From a bacterium (GTDB lineage: Bacteria; Patescibacteria; ABY1; JAGPKW01), in NCBI GenBank assembly GCA_021780535.1, contig JAJXYN010000009.1:248001-312000 (forward strand): a DNA stretch of 64,000 nt, read 5' to 3'. Shown piece after piece: positions 24,377-33,711 of this stretch. Position 1 is the stretch's first letter. Each line of letters starts with the position of its first letter. The notes below the pieces were generated by a model that did not search any database, had not been told where the DNA came from, and saw only the letters and a list, made by a program, of their open reading frames with translations. The position numbers were made by a program, and so were the translations under genes.

Positions 24377-25012
24377 TCAACCTCTAAACTTCTCATATAA
24401 ATCTTTCAACGCACAATCATTATTACCCACTCTCCCAGTCTTACAACATTCTCTCCCATGTTGAATTATTAAATATGTGTATTTATTCCATAATTTTTTG
24501 TCCAATATTTTCATTAATTCTAGTTCTCCTTTTTTTGCATCATTTCTATCTTTTATTAATCCTAGACAATAATTTAATCTTAACATGTGCGTATCTACTG
24601 CTATTCCTGAATTTATTCCATATACTGTTGATAATATTATATTCGCTGTTTTTCTTCCTACTCCATTTAATTCTACTAATTCTTCCATATTGCTTGGGAC
24701 TTTCCTGTTATACTTTTGTTTTATAATCTTGCATGTTGTGAGTATGTTTTTTGATTTTGTATTATAAAGCCCTATTGATTTTATATCTTTTTTGAATTCT
24801 TCTATGTTGCAATTACAATAATCTTCTATGGTTTTATATTTTTTAAATAATTTTTCTGTTACTTTGTTTACCATCTTATCGGTACATTGTGCTGATAATA
24901 TTACGGCTATTAATAATTCTAATGGGTTAGAATAATTTAAAGCTATTTTCTGTTCTCCGTACAATATTTTTAACCTTTTATATACTTCTTTTATTTTTTC
25001 TTTTTTTGTCAT
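24377..25012 (-). CDS. nth: Endonuclease III (bifunctional DNA glycosylase/AP lyase), Fe-S ligands lost
   Basis: A 211-aa base-excision repair enzyme that removes oxidised pyrimidines. The helix-hairpin-helix with catalytic Lys (LNGVGRKTANIIL) and the catalytic Asp (IAVDTHMLRL) are intact. The C-terminal [4Fe-4S] loop is degenerate: after HGREC the canonical C-x6-C-x2-C-x5-C reads C, N, C, Y at the four ligand positions, so two are missing. The cluster is probably absent. The gene stands alone next to tRNA-Gly; no Shine-Dalgarno sequence is evident. Endonuclease IV and a uracil-DNA glycosylase occur elsewhere in the window. Confidence 0.92.
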   Translation of the reverse strand: MTKKEKIKEVYKRLKILYGEQKIALNYSNPLELLIAVILSAQCTDKMVNKVTEKLFKKYKTIEDYCNCNIEEFKKDIKSIGLYNTKSKNILTTCKIIKQKYNRKVPSNMEELVELNGVGRKTANIILSTVYGINSGIAVDTHMLRLNYCLGLIKDRNDAKKGELELMKILDKKLWNKYTYLIIQHGRECCKTGRVGNNDCALKDLYEKFRG

Positions 25013-25181
25013 AATTATTATTTATTCTATATATTAACATGAAACTAAATATTAATTAATATTTTTTATTATTGGGTTTTCCTCATGTTATTATTTATGA
25101 ATCTACACTATAATAGTATCTATTAGTTCCTTGTGTTTATTGTCTTATTTATATAGTATAGGAAATAAATAATATGAAGAA

Positions 25182-26066
25182 ATGAATTTTATATTTAACG
25201 CCTTTTCTAACCTATTCAAACTTATTGAATGGATATTAAAAAAAACATACAAAATCATTAGGGTTTTAGGATTTTTTGTTTTTACTTTTGTTTTTTTGAT
25301 TTTTGGATGGATTATATTTTTTCTTATATATAAACTACTTATAGCTAGAATATTAAAAAATAAAGAAACTAGAATTGTTAATAAATTTTTTTATGATTGC
25401 ATAGTATTTTTTATAAAATCTTTTTTAGATACATTTGTGGAAGTGAAAATATGGGGCAAAAAAAATATATCAAAAGATACTTCAAAGTTATTTATATCAA
25501 ATCATTTTTCTTCTACTGATCCTTTATTTATGTTTGGTTTTATAAAAGATAGAATCCATATGGTTATTGGACCAGCCTATGATATTCCTGTATTAAAAAA
25601 TTTTTTAAGAGTACTTGAACAAATAGATGCTACAGAAAATAATAGAAAAAATGTTGTTTCTAATTCTATAGAATATATAAAAAGAAATGAATCTGTATAT
25701 ATATTTCCAGAAGGAGACTTAAACAACCAACAAGATTTTTTAAATTTTTATCATGGTGCTGCTAAGATATATATAGAATCTAATGGTATTGCACCAATAA
25801 TTCCAATAGGGATAGTTGCATCTAAAAAAGATGTTAAAGAATTTAAATTATTTAATATAAAATCTAAAAAAAATAATAAAACATATAAAAGTTTAAATGT
25901 TTTATCTGGTAGATATCTTATTAATATTGGTGAACCTTTAGAATTTCAAGAACTTTTGAATAGTGATAAATCTTATGAAGATAAATGTAATCAAATAACT
26001 ACATTTATAAAAAAATATGTTAAGGAGCTTGTTGATGAAGCTAAATTTGATAAATTTTGGAATTAA
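25182..26066 (+). CDS. PlsC-like membrane acyltransferase
   Basis: The 294-aa protein has one or two N-terminal membrane helices (residues 28-50) and an acyltransferase domain with the NHX4D motif (ISNHFSSTDPLFM, about 107-119) and the substrate motif YIFPEGDLNN (about 178). The family acylates lysophosphatidic acid or related lipids. CPR bacteria usually lack complete lipid synthesis, so it may remodel scavenged lipids. It is the only rightward gene between the element and the surface-protein block; its 3' end abuts the convergent cohesin gene (4-bp overlap). The exact acceptor lipid is unknown. Confidence 0.82.
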   Translation: MNFIFNAFSNLFKLIEWILKKTYKIIRVLGFFVFTFVFLIFGWIIFFLIYKLLIARILKNKETRIVNKFFYDCIVFFIKSFLDTFVEVKIWGKKNISKDTSKLFISNHFSSTDPLFMFGFIKDRIHMVIGPAYDIPVLKNFLRVLEQIDATENNRKNVVSNSIEYIKRNESVYIFPEGDLNNQQDFLNFYHGAAKIYIESNGIAPIIPIGIVASKKDVKEFKLFNIKSKKNNKTYKSLNVLSGRYLINIGEPLEFQELLNSDKSYEDKCNQITTFIKKYVKELVDEAKFDKFWN

Positions 26067-26557
26067 TTCAAATAAATATTTTCTTTATTTGAATCTGATA
26101 ATATATTTGTTCCCTTTCCATCTGCAGCTAATATTAGGCTTTTATTGAATACTAATTCTGTTGTTTTTATTTCTTGATTCTTTATTTTAAATTTCATAGT
26201 AAATAACTCCCCTTTCCCTACAAATCCATCTGTTGAACCCCCCGCAAAATATATATATCCTTTAGAATTTGAATACCTTGGGGATTTCATCCAAAGATTA
26301 AAGATAGAATTATTATAATATTCTATTCCCACTATTTCCAAATCTTTATTATTAAAATTTATAGTTGATTGCCCAGCATTAACTATAGAACTTGAATTTA
26401 CGTTTAACGAAACTTCTATAATTCCTTTTTTTTCATTAATACTTTGATTTAAATAAAAATTAGCACTTTCAGCGTTTGCAATATTACAAAATAACAATCC
26501 AAACATAAATGGAATAGCTAAAAACAATATATTATTAGATATTGTTATTTTTTTCAT
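26063..26557 (-). CDS. Secreted cohesin-domain protein
   Basis: A 164-aa protein with a signal peptide (residues 1-29, ending IANAES) and a single cohesin-like beta-sandwich: FYLNQSINEKKGIIEVSLNV, then STINFNNKDLEIVGIEYY, then YIYFAGGSTDGFVGKGELFT and MKFKIKN. Cohesins bind dockerin modules; a dockerin protein is encoded two genes upstream in the same operon. The domain closely resembles that of the next upstream gene, which adds a membrane anchor. The start overlaps the end of that gene by 23 bp, so the two are co-translated. Confidence 0.78.
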   Translation of the reverse strand: MKKITISNNILFLAIPFMFGLLFCNIANAESANFYLNQSINEKKGIIEVSLNVNSSSIVNAGQSTINFNNKDLEIVGIEYYNNSIFNLWMKSPRYSNSKGYIYFAGGSTDGFVGKGELFTMKFKIKNQEIKTTELVFNKSLILAADGKGTNILSDSNKENIYLN

Positions 26558-27563
26558 TTTTTAATTTATTTCTTCTATTTAAATACGCATTTAGAAGTAT
26601 TAACACAAAAACTATAAAAAGTAAAGAGATAATTATAACATTATAATTAATAACTGCTTTTTTTTCATTAATTATAAATGGCCCTATTTTTTCAATTCTA
26701 TAATTACCAGCTAAATCAACAGCCTTTACTTGTATTTCTTTTGTTAAATCTTGAAATTGTAATACATAAGGACTTTCTGCTCTTTTAAATGCTTCATCAC
26801 CTTCTTTAACTTCATAATAATCTATTCCTGAATCTTTATCTTGTGCATTAAATATTATAGAAAATTTTCCATTACCTATTTTACTATCTTTTATTATTTT
26901 TACCGTAAATTCTTCTGGTCTTGTTGTATCTTCTGGATTAACTTTATCTGTGTTGTTAATAGAATTATCAATCGGTTTATCTACTACTGGCGTTTGATTA
27001 TTTACTGGCTGGTTATCAGTATTAGTTGGTGGATTTGCTGTATTATCTTTATTCGTTACTGGCTGATTATTATTAGATGAATTGTTATTTGTATTTACAA
27101 TTTCTAATAATAAATTTTTTATTTTAAATTTATCCTCTGTTGCATTACCATCATTCAATAAAAATTTACTATTACTATCTATTTCTATACTTGTGATGCC
27201 TGGCTGCTTTGCAACAAATAAAGCAGAGAATATTTTTCCATTTTCTCCATTAAAGCCACCTGGTGTTATCCCTGAAAAAAATATTTTATTACCTTGTATT
27301 CTTGGACTTTTTACCCAAAAAGCCACAGTAGAGTTACCTTTATAAATTTTTTGTAATTCTAAAAAATTACTATCAAAAGATAAAGACGATTCAAAAGCAT
27401 TTATATTAGAGTTTTCTGTATTTATTAAAAAATCTACTCTAAAAACCTCACTAGTTGAAAGTTTATTACTTGTGGAATTTAAATAAACTGTTGAAGCATT
27501 AACATTAAACCCCAACAAAAAAATTGCAAATATAAGTGTTTGTAAAATAATTTTTTTTATCAT
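26535..27563 (-). CDS. Membrane-anchored cohesin protein
   Basis: A 342-aa protein with a signal peptide (1-23), a cohesin-like domain (about 25-150, with IFFSGITPGGFNGENGKIFS), a long N/T/P/Q linker (about 155-215), and an Ig-like domain (EFTVKIIKDSKIGNGKFSII to GPFIIN). A C-terminal membrane helix (VIIISLLFIVFVLILLNAYL) precedes a basic tail. It would display a cohesin on the cell surface as a docking site for dockerin proteins, as in simple cellulosome-like or adhesive assemblies. It is followed by a soluble cohesin gene and preceded by a dockerin gene with an 8-bp gap. Confidence 0.8.
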   Translation of the reverse strand: MIKKIILQTLIFAIFLLGFNVNASTVYLNSTSNKLSTSEVFRVDFLINTENSNINAFESSLSFDSNFLELQKIYKGNSTVAFWVKSPRIQGNKIFFSGITPGGFNGENGKIFSALFVAKQPGITSIEIDSNSKFLLNDGNATEDKFKIKNLLLEIVNTNNNSSNNNQPVTNKDNTANPPTNTDNQPVNNQTPVVDKPIDNSINNTDKVNPEDTTRPEEFTVKIIKDSKIGNGKFSIIFNAQDKDSGIDYYEVKEGDEAFKRAESPYVLQFQDLTKEIQVKAVDLAGNYRIEKIGPFIINEKKAVINYNVIIISLLFIVFVLILLNAYLNRRNKLKNEKNNNI

Positions 27564-27571
27564 TTGTTTGA

Positions 27572-28558
27572 TTAATCACCTGTCCAATTATATGCCATTA
27601 TAGAAAAATCTTTAATATCTATAATACCATCATTATTAAAATCTCCTTCTTTATAGTCACTAGCTAACCAATGGAACAAAAGTATTGAAAAATCTATTAA
27701 ATCAACATTACCATCTCCATTTAAATCACACTTTACCTTATAGTTATTATAATTTTCTGAATTTTTAATTTTATCATTTGAAATTAATATATTAATATCA
27801 ATATTTTTACTTGAACCCACAATAGTATCGCTTAATAAATTTTTTGAATATAAAACATAATTACCTTCTAATAAATCCTTTGTGTCAAATTGATATATAT
27901 AATACCCTTGTTTGTTTGTTTTTATGGTATTTAATATTTTTTCTGTATTATCTTTTTTGTTTTGTAAGAATATTTGAACATCTGATTCTGATAAACCATA
28001 GCCATCTATATTAATATTCTCTCCTTTTTTAACTTCATTTACACTAGAGCTGATAGTTGGGGAAACATAAACATCTGTTACGGATATATAACTTCCCGGA
28101 TTTAAGCTAACATTGAAATTTACTAAATTTGTTGTTGTTTTATTTTTAGTTTCTGACGTAACACTAAAAGAATAATCACCATGATAAAAACCATATATAC
28201 TTTGAGAAAAATTCCCATTATCATCTGATTTAGCATATATTAAAATTTTTCCATCTTTTAAAATTTTAATTTTTGCATTAGGGATTGTCCTTCCTTGTAT
28301 AAATATTACAGAGGAAGCAAGATTAACTTTTGAATGAGGCCCTTCATTATCATCTGTTGGGGATGTACAATCTGGATCTGCTGGATAATCAATTAGACCA
28401 TCTCCATCATTATCTCTTCCATCCATACATTGTGGTACATATATTATTTTTAATGAAAATTGTGGATTTGCTGCAAATGTTTGCTTATTAAAAAACAATG
28501 AGATTATAAAAATAATCAATGATGTTGTAAAAAAATTAAAAAATTTTTTATTAACCAT
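27572..28558 (-). CDS. Secreted dockerin type I protein
   Basis: The 328-aa protein has a signal peptide (1-29), a Ca-binding insert (CMDGRDNDGDGLIDYPADPD), and two carboxypeptidase-regulatory/Ig-like domains (about 75-260). A C-terminal dockerin has two Ca-binding repeats (DLNGDGNVDLIDFSILLFHW and DFNNDGIIDIKDFSIMAYNW). It heads a three-gene operon whose other products carry cohesins, so it is the likely ligand of the membrane cohesin. No catalytic domain is present; the role is structural or adhesive. A strong terminator (28640-28673) separates it from the giant surface-protein gene. Confidence 0.88.
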   Translation of the reverse strand: MVNKKFFNFFTTSLIIFIISLFFNKQTFAANPQFSLKIIYVPQCMDGRDNDGDGLIDYPADPDCTSPTDDNEGPHSKVNLASSVIFIQGRTIPNAKIKILKDGKILIYAKSDDNGNFSQSIYGFYHGDYSFSVTSETKNKTTTNLVNFNVSLNPGSYISVTDVYVSPTISSSVNEVKKGENINIDGYGLSESDVQIFLQNKKDNTEKILNTIKTNKQGYYIYQFDTKDLLEGNYVLYSKNLLSDTIVGSSKNIDINILISNDKIKNSENYNNYKVKCDLNGDGNVDLIDFSILLFHWLASDYKEGDFNNDGIIDIKDFSIMAYNWTGD

Positions 28559-28639
28559 CTTAATTTATACCTTAATTTAAATTAATATTTTATCTGTTAA
28601 TTATATCATTTTAGATTTTTTATTTATAATAATTATCCA

Positions 28640-28673
28640 CAAAAATAAATATCACGCGAAGTGCGTGATATTT
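28640..28673. terminator. Strong bidirectional terminator
   Basis: AAATATCACGC (28647-28657) pairs perfectly with GCGTGATATTT (28663-28673) around GAAGT. On the minus strand ATTTTTGTGG follows. It ends the giant surface-protein gene. Confidence 0.75.
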
Positions 28674-28683
28674 ATAAGAAAAA

Positions 28684-31600
28684 TCAATTACCTATTACTG
28701 TAAGTGTCATATTTATTGAATACTCTCCACTTCTCTGACTTGCTGGAATTGATTGTAATATTGATACACCCATAATATCCCAATAAGAATTTGTTTGAGT
28801 TGCCGATGAAGATGACGCTATAGTAAGTGAATTTTGAGTGCCCTCAATAAAAGATGATGGACTTGAAAGAACTATACCCGTTGAAGTACCTCCTGGTTTT
28901 GGTGTGATAGAGGCAAATGAAGGATCTATAGACATTTGCCCACCTATAGTGTCCGGATCTGGTCCATCTTTTGCATCTGGTGTGGGGTCATTAAAATCAT
29001 AACTATCTGTTCCGTCTGACCAAAAAGCAGTTTCTCCATATGATGCTGATAATGATACTGTCCATAAAGGATTAGCTGTTGAATTTGTTATTCTAATTTT
29101 TTGATTATCAAATCCAAATATACCTTGAGAACTTGAACTTGAATAACTAAATGTCCTTGGGTCCAAACTAAATATTGGATTCGTTATGGAATTTCCATTA
29201 TTATCCACTATATCTATTGATAAAACACCAGATACTATAGAAACTTCTGGATAATTTGAGTATGTTTGTATATCTGTACCATCCACATTTACAACTTTAA
29301 AACAAAATGTTTTTCCTACCCCTGCATTATTATCAAATAAAGCAAAGTCCCATTTACCATATTCTCCTATATTTAAATCACTCATGGAATTTGAAAAATC
29401 TCCGATTTCATTATATGTTTGATTTTTAATAGTAGCACCAATTTCATAAGGATCAGAAAGATTGCTTGTTAAAGCTACTCCACTGGAAACACTTGGATTA
29501 TCTTTTAGCGCTATTGCCGTTGTCCTTGTTAAAACTGAATATGGGTATTGTGGATTACTACATGTACCTGTCCCTTTTTCTGCAAATTGTAATTTAAAAA
29601 ATCCTTCGTTTTGTAATATTTTGTTTTTAGAAACAGACATTAATAATCTTAATCTAAAATCAGACAATGGTTCAATAGATCCTGCTATGTTTTGTTCTGC
29701 TATTCCATTTCCAACATCTGACGAATCTGTGTTTTTAAATAGTTTATAAGAGGCTAGATTATAATATGGGCTTGTATTAACTGAAACCATAGGATAATTA
29801 GTATAATTATCTAATACTTCACCAGTAGATTTAACTAATCTAAAATAATAATTATTACCTGTAGCGTTTTTAGGGATTAAAGAAAAATCATATTCTCCAA
29901 CATCATTATTTAATAAATTATTTATATTATTTATTGTTGGATTTTGTTCTGAATAAGATTCTTTTTTTGTTGATGTAGATAATAATGTATTACCTATAAC
30001 ACTATCTGAATTAACTAAATTATTATCATAAAATTCCCATTCCTGATTTAAACCAACACCATTCCAAGGACCTACTAATGATTTTGAATACTGTAAGACA
30101 AATGAAGTAGAGCTTGCTTTAAGTTCTGATAAATTATTTTTTATATTTATTCTTAATCTTAGTGGATTATTTTTTGAATCAGACAACCCTACTTGATTTT
30201 CATTAGCTATTGCCGTTACTGGGTCTATTGCATTTGTATTTGAATACCATCTATAAGAATTTTGTGTTAAAGAATTCCCTATAGTTAATTTGGCATAATT
30301 TAAATATTCTTCAAAATCAGATCCTTCTGCTCTTATTAATTTAAAATAATATGTTGATTTTTCTGCGTTTTTTGAATTTAAAGGAAAATCATATTCTCCA
30401 GACTGATCTACTTGAATTATGTTTGGATTCAAATCTATTGGGTTTACTTCTGAATACAATTCACCAACATTAGAATTAGACAATAACATTTGTGATATTA
30501 TTGCTGATTGATTTATATTAACCGAATCATAAAATTCCCAGTCTTCTTTAGTCTCAACCGTATTTAAAGATGTTGTGGGACCGACAGAAACTAATTTAAT
30601 TAATTTAAAATAATTAAATTTTCCGACCGACAAAATATCCCCACCATTAGATAAAACATAAATACCCACATCTTGAACATTAGAAGCATTTGCTATTGTC
30701 ACGGAATTCATTGCTGAAAAATTTATGCAGTCAATAGAATATGTTGCAGTAAAAACTGTCCCTTGTTTTTTAATTCTCAAACAATGCGGCCAGGTTGGAG
30801 TAACTGTTGGCGAATATAATGTATCTAAATAACCATTATTATTACTATCCCAAGCTGAAAGAAATGCTGTATTAATATTATCAACATTAACAAAATACCC
30901 ATTATTTGGTTGTGTTTTTGTAATATCATTTTTAACCATAAGACCCATATTTTCTGAAGGACTTACATTATCCTGAGAAATACATCTTAAAGTAGCCTCA
31001 AAATCTCCATCTATATTATCTTGGTACACTGTTGAATAATCATCTACTGGAGTAACACCCGTAGCTTCCCATGTATCAACACCTCCAGAATTTATATTTA
31101 ATGTACCATTTGATTCTGAAAAACTTGTTCCAGAAACTTTATCATTATCAAACGTTTTCCAATCTGATCTTATTGCCCCACCACTAAAATCATCATAAAC
31201 TGCATATATATTATTTAAATTTGTTGGTGGGTTTACTGCATTTGGATTACCATAATACACATAATAGTCACCTGTTGTTGATGAATTTGTATTTACTGCA
31301 ATGTCAGACATGAGTCTAAATTGTATATTAGAAGATGTAGAAAACCAATTATCTGCTATTCTGTCTAATTCATAATTTTCACCAGTACTTTTTTGAAAAA
31401 CTACTCTAATATCATCACCACTTGTTTGAGCAATTTGTGTGTTCATTGTGAATGACACCGTTAGTCCACTTGGCAGTAATGAGTGACTTGTCCCAAAATT
31501 TATCTTTTGTCTTTTTGAATAATAATTATTCCACCATTTTGCACCAACACTAGGATTTGAAACTGTTTTCCATGGACCATTTATACTCATTTTTGAATAT

Positions 31601-33594
31601 TGTAAAATGAAACCTTTTGAAGTAAGTGCTTCATTTTTTGCTTGAACGTTTAATCTTAATCTTGCTAAATCATTTTCATTTATAAAAGATTCTGAATTTT
31701 CTTGAGCTAATGAAATTGTTGGTGTTATTAGATCATTGTTTGCATACCATCTGTAATAGTTTTGAACCAAATGACTTCCAACCAACATTTCTGGATAATT
31801 TAAATAGCTACTCAATTCTTTATTATCTGTTGCATTAAATAATCTCAAACAATAATCACCATCCAAAATGGTGCTAGAAATTTTAATACTATATTCTAGT
31901 TCCGTGTATCCATTGTTTAATAAAGCTATTTGACTACTAGTATTTGTTGTATCCATACCTCTGCCTGATGTAAATGTGTATGCTTCTGGATTATCAAATA
32001 TTGGCAACGTTAAATCTTGATCTATATATTGGGTTGAATCTGACATAACAATATTTGAAGCATCTGGTATATCTTTCCATGTTGTAGTGCTTAAACAACT
32101 ACCCCCCGTTTTTGACCCATATTGTATTTTTAAACCTTTACCAGCTGTTGTATCTGATTCTCCAGTATTTGAAATTGCAAATCTAATTCTATAATTTATA
32201 TTTTTTGTTATTAATGGTGGGTTTTCATTATAATTCGTTGTTAACCAACCATTGTTATCATTTAATGCTTTTGTATCATCTCTCCATTTGTATTTATATT
32301 GATTCAATGTTGGTTGTGGCGTGTATTGTATATTTTTAAAATTAAGACCTTGAGCCCATGTTGCAAAATTATAACTAGTCCCTGTTGGATAATATTCTCT
32401 TTGCAATGTGATTGTTGTATTTGCAGAATATCTAGATGAAAAAATACCAGCTGGATAATTATTTGTATTATTATTCATACTTGAATAAGCCGTTGACATT
32501 CTACAAGTTGTATTTGGATTTGATGTGGTTGTTATAGCAGCAGTTTTAGAACCACCCCCAGAATTTGTTTTAAATTTATAATCTACTGATAAATTTGGAT
32601 GGCTAAATACATATATATCAAATGATTTAATTGCTCCTGATATTTGAGAGCCCATGGCTACTGTTGTTTCTGATGTATTTTGTGCAACCCCATTTCCTAG
32701 CGTTATTATTGTACCGAGTGAACCATTACCAAGTGCTGCTGCTTGTGAATATCCAGATCCGTACACCCAAGTATTAGCTCTTGTGGCTGAAGATATTGTT
32801 GCTGTATTATATGCTGCCGTTGTATTTGAACCACTTGCACCATTTGAACCAGATATAGCAACTCTTTGCACATTCCAAGCACTTCCCCACTCTATCGCGT
32901 AAACAGTACTTGTTGCTAATGACAAAATACCATCATTATTACTATTATATCTTTCCCAATTTATCGTATTTGTCCCTGTTGGATAAAGTCTTAGCCAACC
33001 TGCATTATAATAACCAGAATTTGCGGCGCTATCTTCTATATTTGTTCCAGAACCTAACCCCCCACCAAATATAGAAACTTTATTAATATTAGTCCATGGG
33101 GTAATGGAAGATGTTGTTCCTGACTGTAATCTAGTTGTTGTATTTGTATATCTTGGAGTTGATAAATCTAATATATCTAATGTCTTAAATCCATTATTTG
33201 TACAATCAACTAAACACTCAACTACTGTCACCACACCAACCCAACTTGATGAACCTACTGCATATCTTTTTAGTTCTACCGATGTTGTACTTCCTGTTGT
33301 TGGTAAACTTTTATTTGCTCCTAATGGTAATTTTGATATTTTTACATAACTGTTTGTGGGACTTTTTATGACATTCCCACTTTCAGCTCCTCGTATTAGA
33401 ATAAAATGATCTGGAGATAATGGATTATTTAAAGTCAAATTATATGTAGTGCCAGTAAAACCTGTTGTTATATTATATTCTGTAACTCTAAAAACATCAC
33501 TAGCAGAGACATTACGTGATACAAAAAAACAACCTAAAACAAGGCTTCCTAATAAAACTTTTTTAAAAATATTCCCCAAACTCCTTGGATTCAT
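28684..33594 (-). CDS. Giant secreted surface protein with DUF2341 and WxL-like C-terminal domain
   Basis: A 1636-aa exported protein (signal peptide 1-31). After an N-terminal beta-rich region there are repeated modules that begin with a tryptophan motif (YKYKWRDD, YYRWYANND, SYRWYSNTN, then a diverged SYKLFKNTD). Each leads into an R(L/I)R(L/I) strand and an FxLQY or KxQY strand. A DUF2341 domain lies in the middle (WWNNYYSKRQKINFG to YYVYYGNPNAV). The C-terminus (about 1450-1636) is WxL-like: NPLWTVSLSASYG, then SYWDIMGVSILQSIPA. That end is shared with the 210-aa protein at 35073, and a WxL-interacting protein is encoded between them. Likely a cell-surface adhesin held non-covalently at the wall. 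Composition is rich in Ser, Thr and Asn. Confidence 0.82.
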   Translation of the reverse strand: MNPRSLGNIFKKVLLGSLVLGCFFVSRNVSASDVFRVTEYNITTGFTGTTYNLTLNNPLSPDHFILIRGAESGNVIKSPTNSYVKISKLPLGANKSLPTTGSTTSVELKRYAVGSSSWVGVVTVVECLVDCTNNGFKTLDILDLSTPRYTNTTTRLQSGTTSSITPWTNINKVSIFGGGLGSGTNIEDSAANSGYYNAGWLRLYPTGTNTINWERYNSNNDGILSLATSTVYAIEWGSAWNVQRVAISGSNGASGSNTTAAYNTATISSATRANTWVYGSGYSQAAALGNGSLGTIITLGNGVAQNTSETTVAMGSQISGAIKSFDIYVFSHPNLSVDYKFKTNSGGGSKTAAITTTSNPNTTCRMSTAYSSMNNNTNNYPAGIFSSRYSANTTITLQREYYPTGTSYNFATWAQGLNFKNIQYTPQPTLNQYKYKWRDDTKALNDNNGWLTTNYNENPPLITKNINYRIRFAISNTGESDTTAGKGLKIQYGSKTGGSCLSTTTWKDIPDASNIVMSDSTQYIDQDLTLPIFDNPEAYTFTSGRGMDTTNTSSQIALLNNGYTELEYSIKISSTILDGDYCLRLFNATDNKELSSYLNYPEMLVGSHLVQNYYRWYANNDLITPTISLAQENSESFINENDLARLRLNVQAKNEALTSKGFILQYSKMSINGPWKTVSNPSVGAKWWNNYYSKRQKINFGTSHSLLPSGLTVSFTMNTQIAQTSGDDIRVVFQKSTGENYELDRIADNWFSTSSNIQFRLMSDIAVNTNSSTTGDYYVYYGNPNAVNPPTNLNNIYAVYDDFSGGAIRSDWKTFDNDKVSGTSFSESNGTLNINSGGVDTWEATGVTPVDDYSTVYQDNIDGDFEATLRCISQDNVSPSENMGLMVKNDITKTQPNNGYFVNVDNINTAFLSAWDSNNNGYLDTLYSPTVTPTWPHCLRIKKQGTVFTATYSIDCINFSAMNSVTIANASNVQDVGIYVLSNGGDILSVGKFNYFKLIKLVSVGPTTSLNTVETKEDWEFYDSVNINQSAIISQMLLSNSNVGELYSEVNPIDLNPNIIQVDQSGEYDFPLNSKNAEKSTYYFKLIRAEGSDFEEYLNYAKLTIGNSLTQNSYRWYSNTNAIDPVTAIANENQVGLSDSKNNPLRLRINIKNNLSELKASSTSFVLQYSKSLVGPWNGVGLNQEWEFYDNNLVNSDSVIGNTLLSTSTKKESYSEQNPTINNINNLLNNDVGEYDFSLIPKNATGNNYYFRLVKSTGEVLDNYTNYPMVSVNTSPYYNLASYKLFKNTDSSDVGNGIAEQNIAGSIEPLSDFRLRLLMSVSKNKILQNEGFFKLQFAEKGTGTCSNPQYPYSVLTRTTAIALKDNPSVSSGVALTSNLSDPYEIGATIKNQTYNEIGDFSNSMSDLNIGEYGKWDFALFDNNAGVGKTFCFKVVNVDGTDIQTYSNYPEVSIVSGVLSIDIVDNNGNSITNPIFSLDPRTFSYSSSSSQGIFGFDNQKIRITNSTANPLWTVSLSASYGETAFWSDGTDSYDFNDPTPDAKDGPDPDTIGGQMSIDPSFASITPKPGGTSTGIVLSSPSSFIEGTQNSLTIASSSSATQTNSYWDIMGVSILQSIPASQRSGEYSINMTLTVIGN

Positions 33595-33664
33595 TAAAAT
33601 ATTTTATAATTTATTAATAATATTATAGCATAAATAAATAAATAATATATATACACAAAAACAT

Positions 33665-33705
33665 AAAAAAGAGACTACTATCTAAAAGTAAACCTCTTTT
33701 TTTAA
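33665..33705 (-). terminator. Possible terminator of the WxL-interacting protein gene
   Basis: AAAAAGAG and CTCTTTTT arms around a 20-nt loop, with a T-run on either strand. It lies right after the stop at 33712 on the minus strand. Confidence 0.5.
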
Positions 33706-33711
33706 TTTAAA

